This document shows, one piece after another, positions 46,734 through 56,004 of a DNA stretch of 64,000 bases. The translations under genes were made by a program, and so were the position numbers. The stretch comes from Allobosea sp. Root483D1. GTDB lineage: Bacteria > Pseudomonadota > Alphaproteobacteria > Rhizobiales > Beijerinckiaceae. Position 1 is the first letter of the stretch. Every line of letters begins with the position of its first letter. The stretch spans positions 1,141,436 through 1,205,435 of the forward strand of contig NZ_LMJW01000022.1 in NCBI RefSeq assembly GCF_001429505.1, read 5' to 3'. The notes under the pieces are model-generated. The model had not been told where the DNA came from, made no database searches, and saw nothing but the letters and a program-made list of their open reading frames with translations.

Positions 46734-47084
46734 ATGAGCACGGCAATCGAAGCCAATCCGCACACGATCTCGCTGACCGGCAAGGCGGCGAGCCGCATCG
46801 TCGCGGTGATGGCGAACGAGGCTCCCGGCGCGATGCTGCGCGTCAGCGTCGCCGGTGGCGGCTGCTCCGGATTCCAATACGTCTTCGATATCGATCGCGA
46901 GAAGGCGCAGGGCGATCTCGTGCTGGAACGCGACGGCGCGACCGTCCTGATCGACGAGACCTCGCTCGAATTGCTCGACGGCTCGACCATCGACTTCGTC
47001 GACGATCTCGTCGGCCAATCCTTCAAGATCATCAACCCGAACGCGACCAGCTCCTGCGGCTGCGGCACGTCCTTCGCGCTCTGA
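46734..47084 (+). CDS. erpA: Iron-sulfur cluster insertion protein ErpA (HesB/IscA family)
   Basis: A 116-residue A-type carrier. Three cluster-ligand cysteines are visible: GGGCSGFQY and the terminal SSCGCGTSF. It carries Fe-S clusters to apo-targets. Divergent from dgt, as in most Rhizobiales. It ends 9 bp from the opposite-strand HD-GYP gene. Confidence 0.95.
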   Translation: MSTAIEANPHTISLTGKAASRIVAVMANEAPGAMLRVSVAGGGCSGFQYVFDIDREKAQGDLVLERDGATVLIDETSLELLDGSTIDFVDDLVGQSFKIINPNATSSCGCGTSFAL

Positions 47085-47093
47085 AGAACGGCG

Positions 47094-48140
47094 TCAGCCC
47101 GACAGTACGACCGGGCGAAAAGCCCGCAGCAGATCGGCGTCGAGCTTGGGGCCCATTGCGACCAGCACGGAATAAGCCTCTTCGGGCGCCATCGGCTCCT
47201 TGTAGGAGCGCCGCTCGATCAGCGCGGCATAGATGTCGCAGATCGTGATCATCCGGACGATATCCGGGATCTCGTTCGCCTTCAGCCCCTGCGGATAACC
47301 CGAGCCGTCGAGATATTCGTGGTGGCTGCGCGTCGCCTCGACGACCTCGCGGGCGAAGGCCCCCTGCCGCAGCAGCATCTCGTAGCCGGTCTGCGGGTGT
47401 TCGCGCACGATCGCGAACTCCTCCACCGTGAGCTTGCCACGCTTGTGCAGGATCGCGAGCGGGACGCGCGCCTTGCCGATATCGTGCAGCACGGCGGCGC
47501 TTGTGACCAGCTTGCGCGCGCTCTCCGGAAAGCCGAGTGCATGGGCGAAGGCGGCCGCAAGTCCCGCGACCAGCAGGCAATGCTGATAGGTCGCATCGTC
47601 ATGGTTCCAGACCATGTCGAGCCAGGCGCCGAGATCGCGATCGTCGGCGGCACGGTTGATCGCCTCGACACTGCCCTCCAAGGCCGCCACCGGCAGTGAC
47701 CCGCCCTCGGAGGCGGCCGTGAGCAGGTCGGCCATGGCGGCGGAAGCGGCCACGAACTGGCGCTGCATCGGCATCGCCCCGCCCGGATTGAGGATGCGGC
47801 CGATCTCGTCGAGCAAGGCCTTTGTCGGAAGGTCGGCCGGCAGGATCGCGCTCGCGCCGATCGCGTTCGCCTGGGTGGTCAGGCGCGCTGACTGGTCACG
47901 CAGCAGGCAGAGAAGGGGCATTCCCTTGCGCCTGTGCTCCGCCAGCCGGTCGCGAACGGCTTCGACCGCGATGCGGTCGGACAGGTCGACATCGCTGACG
48001 AGCAGCCGATTCGGCGCCGGCCCGCCCTGCACCGGGCGATGCAGGTCGACGACGTCGCAAGGGCCCCATAGCGACAGGAGCCGCTCGAGCTTCACGCTCT
48101 GCTCCGGGCGGTCTGTGATCAGCAGCACGGCAATCGGCAT
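47094..48140 (-). CDS. HD-GYP domain protein with receiver-like N-terminus
   Basis: A 348-residue protein. Residues 1-120 look like a CheY-type receiver that keeps one Asp in a phosphoacceptor-like position (LLVSDVDLSD) but lacks the usual paired early acidic residues and the late Lys. Residues about 180-340 form a complete HD-GYP domain: HDIGK (219-223), HHEYLDGSGYPQG (273-285) and RMITICDIYAAL. It probably hydrolyses cyclic di-GMP. GAGG precedes ATG 48140. No partner kinase is adjacent. Confidence 0.88.
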   Translation of the reverse strand: MPIAVLLITDRPEQSVKLERLLSLWGPCDVVDLHRPVQGGPAPNRLLVSDVDLSDRIAVEAVRDRLAEHRRKGMPLLCLLRDQSARLTTQANAIGASAILPADLPTKALLDEIGRILNPGGAMPMQRQFVAASAAMADLLTAASEGGSLPVAALEGSVEAINRAADDRDLGAWLDMVWNHDDATYQHCLLVAGLAAAFAHALGFPESARKLVTSAAVLHDIGKARVPLAILHKRGKLTVEEFAIVREHPQTGYEMLLRQGAFAREVVEATRSHHEYLDGSGYPQGLKANEIPDIVRMITICDIYAALIERRSYKEPMAPEEAYSVLVAMGPKLDADLLRAFRPVVLSG

Positions 48141-48235
48141 GTCCTCATAACGAGGTCACACTAGCCGCGGGTCCGTTGAAGCCGAATAAAAGTGAATCGT
48201 TCAAATTCGCCGTTTCCGTTCAGAAACGGCTGAGC

Positions 48236-48913
48236 TCATGAACTGCGGGCCTGCCGGCGCATCGCGCTCGCTTCGGCATATTGCAGCAGCCGGTCGAGAT
48301 CCTCGCGGGCGATGTCGAAGGAATCGCCCATCTGCGCCAGCGCCTCGTCGATATCGGGCGCACTGAACGTCGCCGGCAGCGCAGCCTGCGGAACCATATT
48401 GCCGGCCTGCGGCGGCCGATGCGGATAGCTGCGCCGCGTCACGGCGTGGAATGCGACACCGAGCGCGACCAGCGACAGCGAGCACAGCCCGATCGGCACG
48501 AAGGGGAACAGCAGCCCCCATTTCATCACCGCCGGGCCGCCGAGCACCGCCGTGAGCGCGACTGCCCCGCCCGGCGGGTGCAGCGAGCGCGTCAGCGACA
48601 TGATCGCGATGGCGAGCGCCACGGCCAGCGCCGCGGCGATGGTCAGGTCCGGTACGGCCCAGCCCACCGCAGTTCCGACCAGGGCCGAGATGACATTGCC
48701 GCCGATGACCGGCCAGGGCTGCGCCAATGGGCTCGCCGGCACCACGAAGACCAGCACGGCCGAAGCGCCGATCGGCGCCACGACCAGCGGCGAGTTCGTC
48801 GGGAAAACATATCCGGCGGCAGCGGTGAGCGCGATCGCGGCAAAGACGCCGGCACAGGCAATGACGCGCTCGGTCAGCGTCGCGCCGGCAAGGATCGGAT
48901 GGAACAGCTTCAC
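48236..48913 (-). CDS. HPP family membrane protein
   Basis: About 225 residues with four to five membrane helices and the signature SLHPPGGAVALTAVLGG. The family includes nitrite-transport-associated proteins in plastids; the bacterial function is unsettled. The start I prefer is GTG 48913 (KLFHPILAG, with GGAGAG upstream); ATG 48946 adds 11 residues. The C-terminal cytoplasmic tail (IDEALAQMGDSFDIAREDLD) is helical and acidic. Confidence 0.82.
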   Translation of the reverse strand: MKLFHPILAGATLTERVIACAGVFAAIALTAAAGYVFPTNSPLVVAPIGASAVLVFVVPASPLAQPWPVIGGNVISALVGTAVGWAVPDLTIAAALAVALAIAIMSLTRSLHPPGGAVALTAVLGGPAVMKWGLLFPFVPIGLCSLSLVALGVAFHAVTRRSYPHRPPQAGNMVPQAALPATFSAPDIDEALAQMGDSFDIAREDLDRLLQYAEASAMRRQARSS

Positions 48914-49088
48914 GGCCGGCTCTCCGGAGCCCGTCCCGCCAGCCATCCGGCCGGGCGAAGCGTGCTCTCATATCAGTCTCGGATCGCCTCTATAATGGGC
49001 ATTACGCACAATTCAACGGCAAAATGATCAATCCACATCCACCAATGTGAATTGCGTGAGCTATTCTCTGCAACTACCCGAAGCTCAA

Positions 49089-49115
49089 TAAAAAAGGCGC
49101 CCGAAGGCGCCCTTT
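49089..49115 (-). terminator. Rho-independent terminator of the cold-shock gene
   Basis: Stem GGCGCC (49096-49101) / GGCGCC (49106-49111) with a tetraloop CGAA, followed on the minus strand by TTTTTTATT. It starts 17 bp past the stop of the double cold-shock-domain gene. Confidence 0.88.
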
Positions 49116-49131
49116 CGGAGAACGTTATTCC

Positions 49132-49743
49132 TCAGTGCGAACTGGGAGGCCCGCCCTGCTCGAACCGGATCTCGGCCGCCATCAGCCCCTTCGGTCCAGG
49201 CCCATAGCGCACCAGCACGATCTGCCCCGGAATTAGCTCGACGATGCCGTAGCGGCGCAGCGTCTCCATATGGACGAAGATGTCGGGCGCGCCCTCGCCG
49301 GCGGAAACGAAGCCGAAGCCGCGCAGCCGGTTGAACCATTTCACCACCATGCGCTCCAGCCCGCTGGTCGGCGTGACCGTCGCATTGGTGCGCGGCATCG
49401 GCATCTCGGCCGGATGGCGTGCAGCGGAGGTGTCGATCGAGAGCACGCGGACAGCCTGGCGGCCACGGGCCTTGGCGACCACCTCGAGCACGATGCGCGC
49501 GCCCTCGGCGATAGCGTGGAAGCCGTCGCGCTTCAGAGTGGTGACATGGACCAGAACGTCGCTGCCGCCATCCTGCGGCACGACAAAGCCGTAGCCTTTG
49601 CTCACGTCGAACCATTTGACGTGACCGATGATCTCGACCGTCTGCTCGCCAACGTCGTCAGGCCCATCCAGCCGCACGATCCGGTTGAGCGATTGCAGCG
49701 GGCCGACCGGTGGCCTGCCTCCGTCGCCGTATTCGTCGGACAT
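49132..49743 (-). CDS. Protein with two cold-shock domains
   Basis: A 203-residue protein with two complete cold-shock folds. The first (about 37-103) has GHVKWFDVSKGYGFVVPQ and DVLVHVTTL; the second (about 133-196) has MVVKWFNRLRGFGFVSAG and DIFVHMETL. These are RNP1- and RNP2-like nucleic-acid binding motifs. A 30-residue linker separates them. Such double-CSD proteins are typical of alphaproteobacteria and probably act as RNA chaperones. A clear terminator follows. Confidence 0.92.
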   Translation of the reverse strand: MSDEYGDGGRPPVGPLQSLNRIVRLDGPDDVGEQTVEIIGHVKWFDVSKGYGFVVPQDGGSDVLVHVTTLKRDGFHAIAEGARIVLEVVAKARGRQAVRVLSIDTSAARHPAEMPMPRTNATVTPTSGLERMVVKWFNRLRGFGFVSAGEGAPDIFVHMETLRRYGIVELIPGQIVLVRYGPGPKGLMAAEIRFEQGGPPSSH

Positions 49744-49948
49744 GTCCCGCTCATCTCCGCCGCGAACGTGATTCGTGACATAACGATAGCACCCCGGCGG
49801 AGTCGGGAAACAGCCGCATCCGGCTCATCCACATCATCAGCATGCGCAAAGCGCGTGCGGGACCGACAAAAGCTGCGCCTTGTCGCTCCCGCGCATCAGG
49901 TCGATGATCCCCGGCACAGTGTTTCGGCACAGCGCTTCGGAGACCAGC

Positions 49949-51067
49949 ATGCGCATCGCCCGCATCGAACCCTTCATCCTCCACATCCCGGTCACCGGCG
50001 GCTCGATCGCCGACTCGACCCACCGGATCAGCCATTGGGGGGTGGTCGGCACGAAGATCGTCACCGAGGACGGTCTCACCGGCTACGGCTTCACCGGCAC
50101 CCATGCCGATCTCGCCTCGGACCGATTGATCACCGCCTGCATCCGCGACTGCTATGCGCCGATGCTCGTCGGCGAGGACGCGTCCGAGCATTCACGGCTC
50201 TGGCTCAAGCTTGCCCGTCATCCTGCCCTGCAATGGGTTGGCCGCGCCGGCATCACCCAGCTCGCCCTCGCGGCCGTCGACATCGCGCTCTGGGATCTCA
50301 AGGCCAAGAAAGCCGGCGTGCCGCTCTGGCATCTGCTCGGCGGCGCCAGCAAGGCCAAGCTCGAAGCCTACAACACCGATATCGGCTGGCTCTCGATCCC
50401 GAAGGACGAGCTGGTCGAGGGCGCGCGCATGGCGGTCGAGCGCGACGGCTTCCATCGCATCAAGATCAAGGTCGGCCATGCCGATCCGATGACCGATATC
50501 GGCCGCCTCGAAGCGGTGCGCCGCGCCATCGGCGACCATGTCAGCATGGCGGTCGACGGCAATGGCAAATGGGACCTGCCGACCTGCAAGCGCTTCTGCG
50601 CCCGCGCCGAAGGGCTCGACCTGTTCTGGTTCGAGGAGCCGCTCTGGTACGACGATATCGGCTCGCATGCCGAGCTCGCCCGCTCGACCTCGATCCCGGT
50701 CGCGCTCGGCGAGCAGCTCTATACGCTCGATGCCTTCCGCGCCTTCGTGCAGGCCGGCGCGATCCACTATGTCCAGCCCGACGTCACCCGCCTCGGCGGC
50801 ATCACCGAATACATCCAGGTGGCGGAGCTGGCGCTGGCCCACCGCCTGCCTGTCGCGCCCCATGCCGGCGAGATGAGCCAGGTCCACGTCCACCTCGCCT
50901 ACTGGCATCCGGCGACGCCGCTGCTCGAATACATTCCCTGGATCAAGGACGCCTTCGCCGAGCCGGCCAATGTCGCCGATGGCTGCTTCCTGCGTCCGCA
51001 GCAGCCCGGCGCCGGCACCACGCCGACGAAGGACGCCTTCGCGCGCTTCGCCAAGCCGCTGGCCTGA
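49949..51067 (+). CDS. Mandelate racemase/muconate lactonizing enzyme family protein (enolase superfamily)
   Basis: A 372-residue enolase-superfamily enzyme. Catalytic and metal residues are visible: K-x-K (RIKIKVG), metal Asp (AVDGNGKWD), Glu (WFEEPLWY), Glu (ALGEQLY) and a C-terminal His (PHAGEMSQ). This fits an acid-sugar dehydratase or racemase; the substrate is not clear. GGAG precedes ATG 49949. It is followed 11 bp later by a LysE-type exporter, and a UxaA-type dehydratase lies 3.3 kb away. Confidence 0.85.
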   Translation: MRIARIEPFILHIPVTGGSIADSTHRISHWGVVGTKIVTEDGLTGYGFTGTHADLASDRLITACIRDCYAPMLVGEDASEHSRLWLKLARHPALQWVGRAGITQLALAAVDIALWDLKAKKAGVPLWHLLGGASKAKLEAYNTDIGWLSIPKDELVEGARMAVERDGFHRIKIKVGHADPMTDIGRLEAVRRAIGDHVSMAVDGNGKWDLPTCKRFCARAEGLDLFWFEEPLWYDDIGSHAELARSTSIPVALGEQLYTLDAFRAFVQAGAIHYVQPDVTRLGGITEYIQVAELALAHRLPVAPHAGEMSQVHVHLAYWHPATPLLEYIPWIKDAFAEPANVADGCFLRPQQPGAGTTPTKDAFARFAKPLA

Positions 51068-51078
51068 AGGAACCCGTC

Positions 51079-51711
51079 ATGCCGGATTTCACCACGCTCG
51101 CTGTGTTCACCGCCGCCTGCGCCGTGCTGACCGCGACGCCCGGCCCCGACATGCTGCTGATCGCCTCGCGCAGCATGAGCCAGGGCCGCGCCGCCGGCTT
51201 CATGACCTATGCCGGCATCGCCACCGGCAGCTATCTCCAGGCGCTTGCCGCCGCCTATGGCCTGTCGCAGCTCTTCCTTCTGGTGCCGGCGGCCTATGAC
51301 GCGCTGCGCTGGGCGGGTGCGGCCTACCTGGCCTGGCTCGCCTGGAAGACCTTCAGATCGCCGGCGACGCTGTTCGCTCCGACAGCGGATGCGGCACGAT
51401 TTCCGCTGCGCCAGATCTTCTTGCAGGGCCTGCTGACCAACCTGCTGAACCCGAAGATGGCGCTGTTCATGTTGGCGCTGCTGCCGCAGTTCCTGAAGCC
51501 GGAGGCCGGCTCGCTCCTGCTCCAGGTCGTGGTGCTGGCGTCGATCCTCAATCTGATGGGCCTGATCGCCAACGGCATCGTCATCATGACCGCGAGCCGC
51601 CTCGGCCGCGCCATCGCCAACCGCCCGCATCTGGCGCACTGGCCGCAGCGCGTCCTCGGCGTCGTCTTCGGCGGGCTGGCGCTGCGACTCGCCTTCGCCT
51701 CGCGCGACTGA
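51079..51711 (+). CDS. LysE family translocator
   Basis: A 210-residue RhtB/LysE exporter with six predicted helices. Signature: AVLTATPGPDMLLIASRSMSQG near the N-terminus; LLTNLLNPKMALFMLALLPQ in the middle. Likely exports an amino acid or similar metabolite. AAGGAA precedes ATG 51079. Its TGA stop directly abuts the TCA stop of the opposite-strand sirtuin gene (TGATCA), leaving no spacer. Confidence 0.9.
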   Translation: MPDFTTLAVFTAACAVLTATPGPDMLLIASRSMSQGRAAGFMTYAGIATGSYLQALAAAYGLSQLFLLVPAAYDALRWAGAAYLAWLAWKTFRSPATLFAPTADAARFPLRQIFLQGLLTNLLNPKMALFMLALLPQFLKPEAGSLLLQVVVLASILNLMGLIANGIVIMTASRLGRAIANRPHLAHWPQRVLGVVFGGLALRLAFASRD

Positions 51712-52467
51712 TCAGTTCGCCAGCCGCGCCAGCACCGGGCCTATCTCGCTGCGCACGACGAGATCGGCGATCGGGTCGAGATCGGTCGGCTCGCGGTTGA
51801 GGATGACGAGCTTGGCGCCATTGCGCTTGGCGATCACCGGGAAGGTCGCGGCCGGAAAGACGACGAGCGAGGAGCCGGCGACCAGGTAGAGATCGGCCGA
51901 CATGGTCAATTCATGCGCACGCAGCATTGGCTGCTGCGGCATCTGCTGGCCGAAGGAAATCGTCGCCGTCTTCACGATACCGGCGCACATCATGCAGGCC
52001 GCCGGTTCGCCGCTCGCCTCGAACGCCTCCCGGATCGCCGCAAGCTCATGCCGCCAGCCGCAGGTCAGGCAGGTCGCATAGGTGCCGTTGCCATGCAACT
52101 CGATCACGCCGTCCTCGGCGATGCCCGAAGCCTGGTGCAGGCCGTCGATGTTCTGGGTGATCACGCCAGGTGAGCGCCCTTCCGCCACCAGTGTCGCCAG
52201 CGCGCGGTGGCCGCGATTGGGCTTGGCGTCGCGATAATGGTCATCCATCGCGAATTTGCGCCGCCAGGCCTCGATCCGTGCCTCAGGGCTGGCGAGGAAG
52301 GCCTCGAACGGGATCGGCTTGTTGCTCATCCAGGGCGAGCCCGGCGTGCGGAAGTCCGGCACGCCCGATTCGGTCGAGATCCCCGCCCCGGTGAACGGCA
52401 CGATCACCCGGGCGCGGTCGAGCATGGCATGCAGTTCCTCGATCGCGTCCTGTGTCGCCTCGTCCAT
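51712..52467 (-). CDS. NAD-dependent protein deacylase (sirtuin)
   Basis: A 251-residue Sir2 enzyme. NAD-binding GAGIS (27-31), TQNIDGLH, catalytic His in ELHGNG, and a zinc-binding Cys4 set (ATCLTCG and ACMMCAG). It removes acyl groups from lysine side chains using NAD+. The gene converges end-to-end with the LysE gene and is divergent from the aminotransferase. Confidence 0.92.
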   Translation of the reverse strand: MDEATQDAIEELHAMLDRARVIVPFTGAGISTESGVPDFRTPGSPWMSNKPIPFEAFLASPEARIEAWRRKFAMDDHYRDAKPNRGHRALATLVAEGRSPGVITQNIDGLHQASGIAEDGVIELHGNGTYATCLTCGWRHELAAIREAFEASGEPAACMMCAGIVKTATISFGQQMPQQPMLRAHELTMSADLYLVAGSSLVVFPAATFPVIAKRNGAKLVILNREPTDLDPIADLVVRSEIGPVLARLAN

Positions 52468-52577
52468 TCCGTCAGCCTCGCCTTGTTGCGGTTCGAATAT
52501 GGGGCGTACCGGCGCTGCGCTCCAGCCCTGCCGGCGAAGCCGTTGACGCCGCGGGAAACGCGCCGCAAAGCTCAGCC

Positions 52578-53762
52578 ATGCCTGCGCCCTCTCCCACCCC
52601 GCTCAATCCCGATCTCATCGACACTGCGACCCCGCCGATCCCCGAGGCCAAGGCCTGGGCGCGCGGCTATGCCGGCGGTGCCGGCCCGCTGATCGACCTG
52701 TCGCAGGCCGTGCCCGGCTCGCCACCACCGGCTGCCCTGCTCGAACGCCTAGCCGAGGCAGCGGCGCTGCCGGAAAGCACGCGCTATGGGCCGATCGCCG
52801 GCGACGATGCCCTGCGCGAGGCCTATGTCGCCGAGAGCAGCGCCTTCTATGGCGCGGCGATCCGGCCGCAGGAGGTCGCGATCACCGCCGGCTGCAACCA
52901 GGCCTATGTCACCGTGATGATGGCGTTGGCGCGGGCCGGCGACAATGTGCTGCTGCCGACGCCCTGGTACTTCAACCACGAGATGACGCTGAACATGCTC
53001 GGCGTCGAGCCGCGCCCGCTCCCTTGCAATCCGGCACAAGGCTTCGTCCCTGATGCGGCGATGGCCGAGACGCTGATCGACGAACGCACCCGCGCCATCG
53101 TGCTGGTGACGCCGAACAACCCGACCGGCGCGGTCTATCCGCCCGCCACCATCGCCGCCTTCGCCGAGCTCTGCCGTCGGCGCAGGATCTGGCTGGTACT
53201 CGACGAAACCTATCGCGACTTCCTACCCGAGGGCGCCAACCGCCCGCATGAGCTCTTCGCCGCAAGCGACTGGCAGGATTCGTTGATCGGCCTCTACAGC
53301 TTCTCCAAGGCCTATGCCGTTCCCGGCTGGCGATTGGGCGCCATCACCGCCGGCGAGGCACCGCTCGCCCAGATCGGCAAGGTGCTCGACTGCGTCCAGA
53401 TCAGCCCGGTCCGTGCCGGCCAGAGCGCCGTCGCCTGGGGCATCGACGGCATCCGCGCCTGGCGCGAAGCCAACCGCGCCGAGATGAACTCCCGCGCCGC
53501 GCTCTTCCGCCAGGCGATAGCGCCGCTGAACGGCTGGCAGGTGCTCGCGGCAGGCGCCTACTTCGCCTATGTCGCCCATCCCTTCGAGGGCGTCCCGGCC
53601 GCCGAAGTGGTTCGCCGGCTGGTGCAGGAGCGCGGCGTGCTCGCTTTGCCCGGCCCCTATTTCGGCCCCGGCCAGGAGCAGCATCTGCGCATCGCCATCG
53701 CCAATGTTGCGGCTGAGCGTATCGCAGAGCTCGGCGAGCGGTTGAAGAGCTTCGGCCTCTAA
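52578..53762 (+). CDS. PLP-dependent aminotransferase, class I/II
   Basis: A 394-residue fold-type I aminotransferase. The PLP lysine is in SFSKAYAVPGWRLG; other blocks are AGCNQAYVTVMMAL, TPNNPTGAVYPP and LDETYRDFL. C-terminal RIAIANV carries the substrate-carboxylate Arg. Amino-donor specificity is not evident. ATG 52578 was chosen because upstream sequence is not homologous in style. Its TAA overlaps the opposite-strand TAG of the DoxX gene. Confidence 0.9.
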   Translation: MPAPSPTPLNPDLIDTATPPIPEAKAWARGYAGGAGPLIDLSQAVPGSPPPAALLERLAEAAALPESTRYGPIAGDDALREAYVAESSAFYGAAIRPQEVAITAGCNQAYVTVMMALARAGDNVLLPTPWYFNHEMTLNMLGVEPRPLPCNPAQGFVPDAAMAETLIDERTRAIVLVTPNNPTGAVYPPATIAAFAELCRRRRIWLVLDETYRDFLPEGANRPHELFAASDWQDSLIGLYSFSKAYAVPGWRLGAITAGEAPLAQIGKVLDCVQISPVRAGQSAVAWGIDGIRAWREANRAEMNSRAALFRQAIAPLNGWQVLAAGAYFAYVAHPFEGVPAAEVVRRLVQERGVLALPGPYFGPGQEQHLRIAIANVAAERIAELGERLKSFGL

Positions 53763-54154
53763 GACCGCAGTAGCGCCGCGTAGCGCTCGCGATAGGCCCA
53801 GACAAGGAGCCCGCCAGTCACGATCAGAATTAGCGCGACCGGAATACCTTGCGCGTTGACCGCGAAGTGGAACAGCACGATCACCGCCATCACCGGCGCG
53901 ATCAGCGCGAGCCCGAAGGCCGGCGCGACGTTGAGCAGCAGGCTCAGACCTCCGGCGAGGTTCACCACCTTGAGAAAAGGCCAGAAAAAGCCGGCATTCT
54001 GCAGCGCCGCCTCGAAGGCGAGGCCGCGGTCGGAGGTCGGCGGGTGGATCAGATGGGCGCCGGTGGCGAGCCACCAGAAGCCATCGACGGCGCTGACGAT
54101 GAAGAGCAGGCCGAGCACGGTGCGCGGCAGGGCGACCAACAGAAAATTGCGCAT
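53759..54154 (-). CDS. DoxX-like membrane protein
   Basis: A 131-residue protein with four membrane helices, opening RTVLGLLFIVSAVDGFWWLA and containing FWPFLKVVNLAGGLSLLL, the pattern of DoxX-like proteins. The function is unclear; some family members act in redox or thiosulfate metabolism. ATG 54154 was chosen because the longer frame adds 82 charged residues that overlap a family B repeat. Confidence 0.75.
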   Translation of the reverse strand: MRNFLLVALPRTVLGLLFIVSAVDGFWWLATGAHLIHPPTSDRGLAFEAALQNAGFFWPFLKVVNLAGGLSLLLNVAPAFGLALIAPVMAVIVLFHFAVNAQGIPVALILIVTGGLLVWAYRERYAALLRS

Positions 54155-54243
54155 GATGTTCCGTTGAGCTTCTTGTGAAGGCTCGGCCTGGACGGCCGGT
54201 GCGCGACGCTTGGCGGCGGCTGAGGGTTTTTGGCGCCTGCGGT

Positions 54244-54347
54244 CATTCTCGGGCGAAGCGAAGCGCAGACCCGAGAATCTCGTGACAAGAAGGCGCCGAC
54301 CGGCACCTCCTCCTGCCTGAGATGCCAGGGTCAAGCCCGAGCATGAC
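54244..54347 (+). repeat. Family B palindromic intergenic repeat, copy 4
   Basis: 104 bp. Stem 1 ATTCTCGGG/CCCGAGAAT is perfect; the middle stem and the left arm of stem 3 (ATGCCAGGG against CCCGAGCAT) have mismatches, so this copy is decaying. The stem 3 end is 6 bp from the stop of the UxaA-type gene (minus strand). Confidence 0.85.
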
Positions 54348-54353
54348 AGTTCC

Positions 54354-55883
54354 TCACATCGTCGCGCCGATCTGCCAGGGCACGAATTCGGCGTCGCCAT
54401 AGCCCATCTCTTCGGACTTCGACTTCTCGCCCGAGGCGATCTTCAGCAGATAGTCGAAGATTTCCTTGCCCTTCTCCTCCAGCGTCACGCCGTCGAGGAC
54501 ATCGCCGCAATTGAGGTCCATGTCGTCGGTCTGCTTCAGATACATCGGCGTGTTGGTCGCGAGCTTGACCGAGGGCGTCGGCTTGCAGCCATAGGCCGAG
54601 CCGCGCCCGGTGGTGAAGGCGAGGATGTTGGCGCCGCCGGCGACCTGCCCCGTCGCCGAGACCGGGTCGTAGCCGGGCGTGTCCATGTAGACGAAGCCCT
54701 TGGTCCGGACCGGCTCGGCATAGTGGTATACCGCCGCCAGCGTCTTGGTGCCCCCCTTGGCGGCGGCGCCGAGCGACTTTTCCAGGATGGTGGTCAGCCC
54801 GCCGGCCTTGTTGCCGGGCGACGGGTTGTTGTTCATGTCCATCCGGGCGCGGGCCGTGTAGTCCTCCCACCACTTGATGATGCCGACGAGTTTTTCGCCG
54901 ACCTCGCGGGTGGCGGCGCGGCGGGTCAGCAGATGCTCGGCGCCGTAGATCTCCGGCGTCTCGGAGAGGATCGCGGTGCCGCCATGCTCGACCAGGAGGT
55001 CGACTGCCTTGCCCAGCGCCGGGTTGGCGGTGATGCCGGAATAGCCGTCCGAGCCGCCGCACTGCAGAGCCAGCATGAGCTCGGAGGCCGGCACGGTTTC
55101 GCGCACGGCGCGATTGGCGATCGGCAGCATTATCTTCAGGGCGTCGATCCCGGCCGCGACGGCCTTCCTGGTGCCGCCGGTTTCCTGGATGGTCAGCGTG
55201 CGGAAGACGTCGCTCTCCTCGACGCCATAGGCTTCCTTCATCCGCTTGATCTGGAAGCCCTCGCAGCCGAGGCCGACGACGAGCACCGCCGCCATGTTCG
55301 GGTTGCAGGCATAGCCCCAGGTCGTGCGCTTCAGGACCTCGAAGCTCTCGCCATTGTAGTCGATGCCGCAGCCGGTGCCGTGCGTCAGCGCGATGACGCC
55401 GTCGACATTGGGATAATCGGCGAGCAGGCCCGAGCGCTTGACCTCCTCGGCCATGAAGCGCGCAGCCGAGGCCGAGCAGTTCACCGAGGTCAGGATGCCG
55501 ACATAGTTGCGCGTGCCGGCATTGCCGGCCTTGCGGCGAAAGCCCTCGAAGGTCGCTTGCTGCTCGACCGGCAGCACGAACTCCGTCTTCGCCTCGGCGG
55601 CATAGGCATAGTCGCGCTCGAAGGGGTGGAAGCCGGTATTGTGCTCGTGCACCCATTCGCCCGGCGGAATGTCGAGCGTGGCGAAGCCGATGATCTGGCC
55701 GAATTTGCGGATCGGCTCGTCCTTGGCGATCGGCACCAGCGCGACCTTGTGGCCGCGCGGGATGCGCTTCAGCGCGGTGACGCCGGCAGCGCTGACGCCG
55801 ACATCGATCGGATCGACCGCGACCGCGACATTATCGGCGGCATTGAGCTTCAGCGTGCGCGGCGGAACGGCTTTGTCGAGCAT
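54354..55883 (-). CDS. UxaA family altronate/galactarate-type dehydratase
   Basis: A 509-residue fused enzyme: an N-terminal SAF domain (residues about 10-85; DNVAVAVDPIDVG, RGHKVALVPIAK) and a C-terminal altronase domain (NYVGILTSVNCSASAARFM, ALTHGTGCGIDY, LQCGGSDGYSGITANPALG, MDLNCGDVLDG). The His/Cys cluster supports an Fe-dependent sugar-acid dehydratase. The exact sugar acid is unknown. It is an isolated gene here; the enolase-superfamily gene at 49949 and gntK/gnd at 59122-60640 may act in related pathways. Confidence 0.88.
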   Translation of the reverse strand: MLDKAVPPRTLKLNAADNVAVAVDPIDVGVSAAGVTALKRIPRGHKVALVPIAKDEPIRKFGQIIGFATLDIPPGEWVHEHNTGFHPFERDYAYAAEAKTEFVLPVEQQATFEGFRRKAGNAGTRNYVGILTSVNCSASAARFMAEEVKRSGLLADYPNVDGVIALTHGTGCGIDYNGESFEVLKRTTWGYACNPNMAAVLVVGLGCEGFQIKRMKEAYGVEESDVFRTLTIQETGGTRKAVAAGIDALKIMLPIANRAVRETVPASELMLALQCGGSDGYSGITANPALGKAVDLLVEHGGTAILSETPEIYGAEHLLTRRAATREVGEKLVGIIKWWEDYTARARMDMNNNPSPGNKAGGLTTILEKSLGAAAKGGTKTLAAVYHYAEPVRTKGFVYMDTPGYDPVSATGQVAGGANILAFTTGRGSAYGCKPTPSVKLATNTPMYLKQTDDMDLNCGDVLDGVTLEEKGKEIFDYLLKIASGEKSKSEEMGYGDAEFVPWQIGATM

Positions 55884-56004
55884 GGTGATACCTTGGGATC
55901 GGCGGCTCCCCCGCCTCCCCCAAGCAATGCGCTGATTGCGGCCTTTTTTCAATCGGTTGAAACTGGGAGCTGCCTTGCAGCCCGCACTGGGCGGGCAAGT
56001 TCCG

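Noticed and set aside
33569..47084. Recent horizontal island across the tat-scp-argS block
   Set aside because: The core genes are in their ancestral order with uniform composition; only single inserted genes look additional, without integrase, tRNA or direct repeats.
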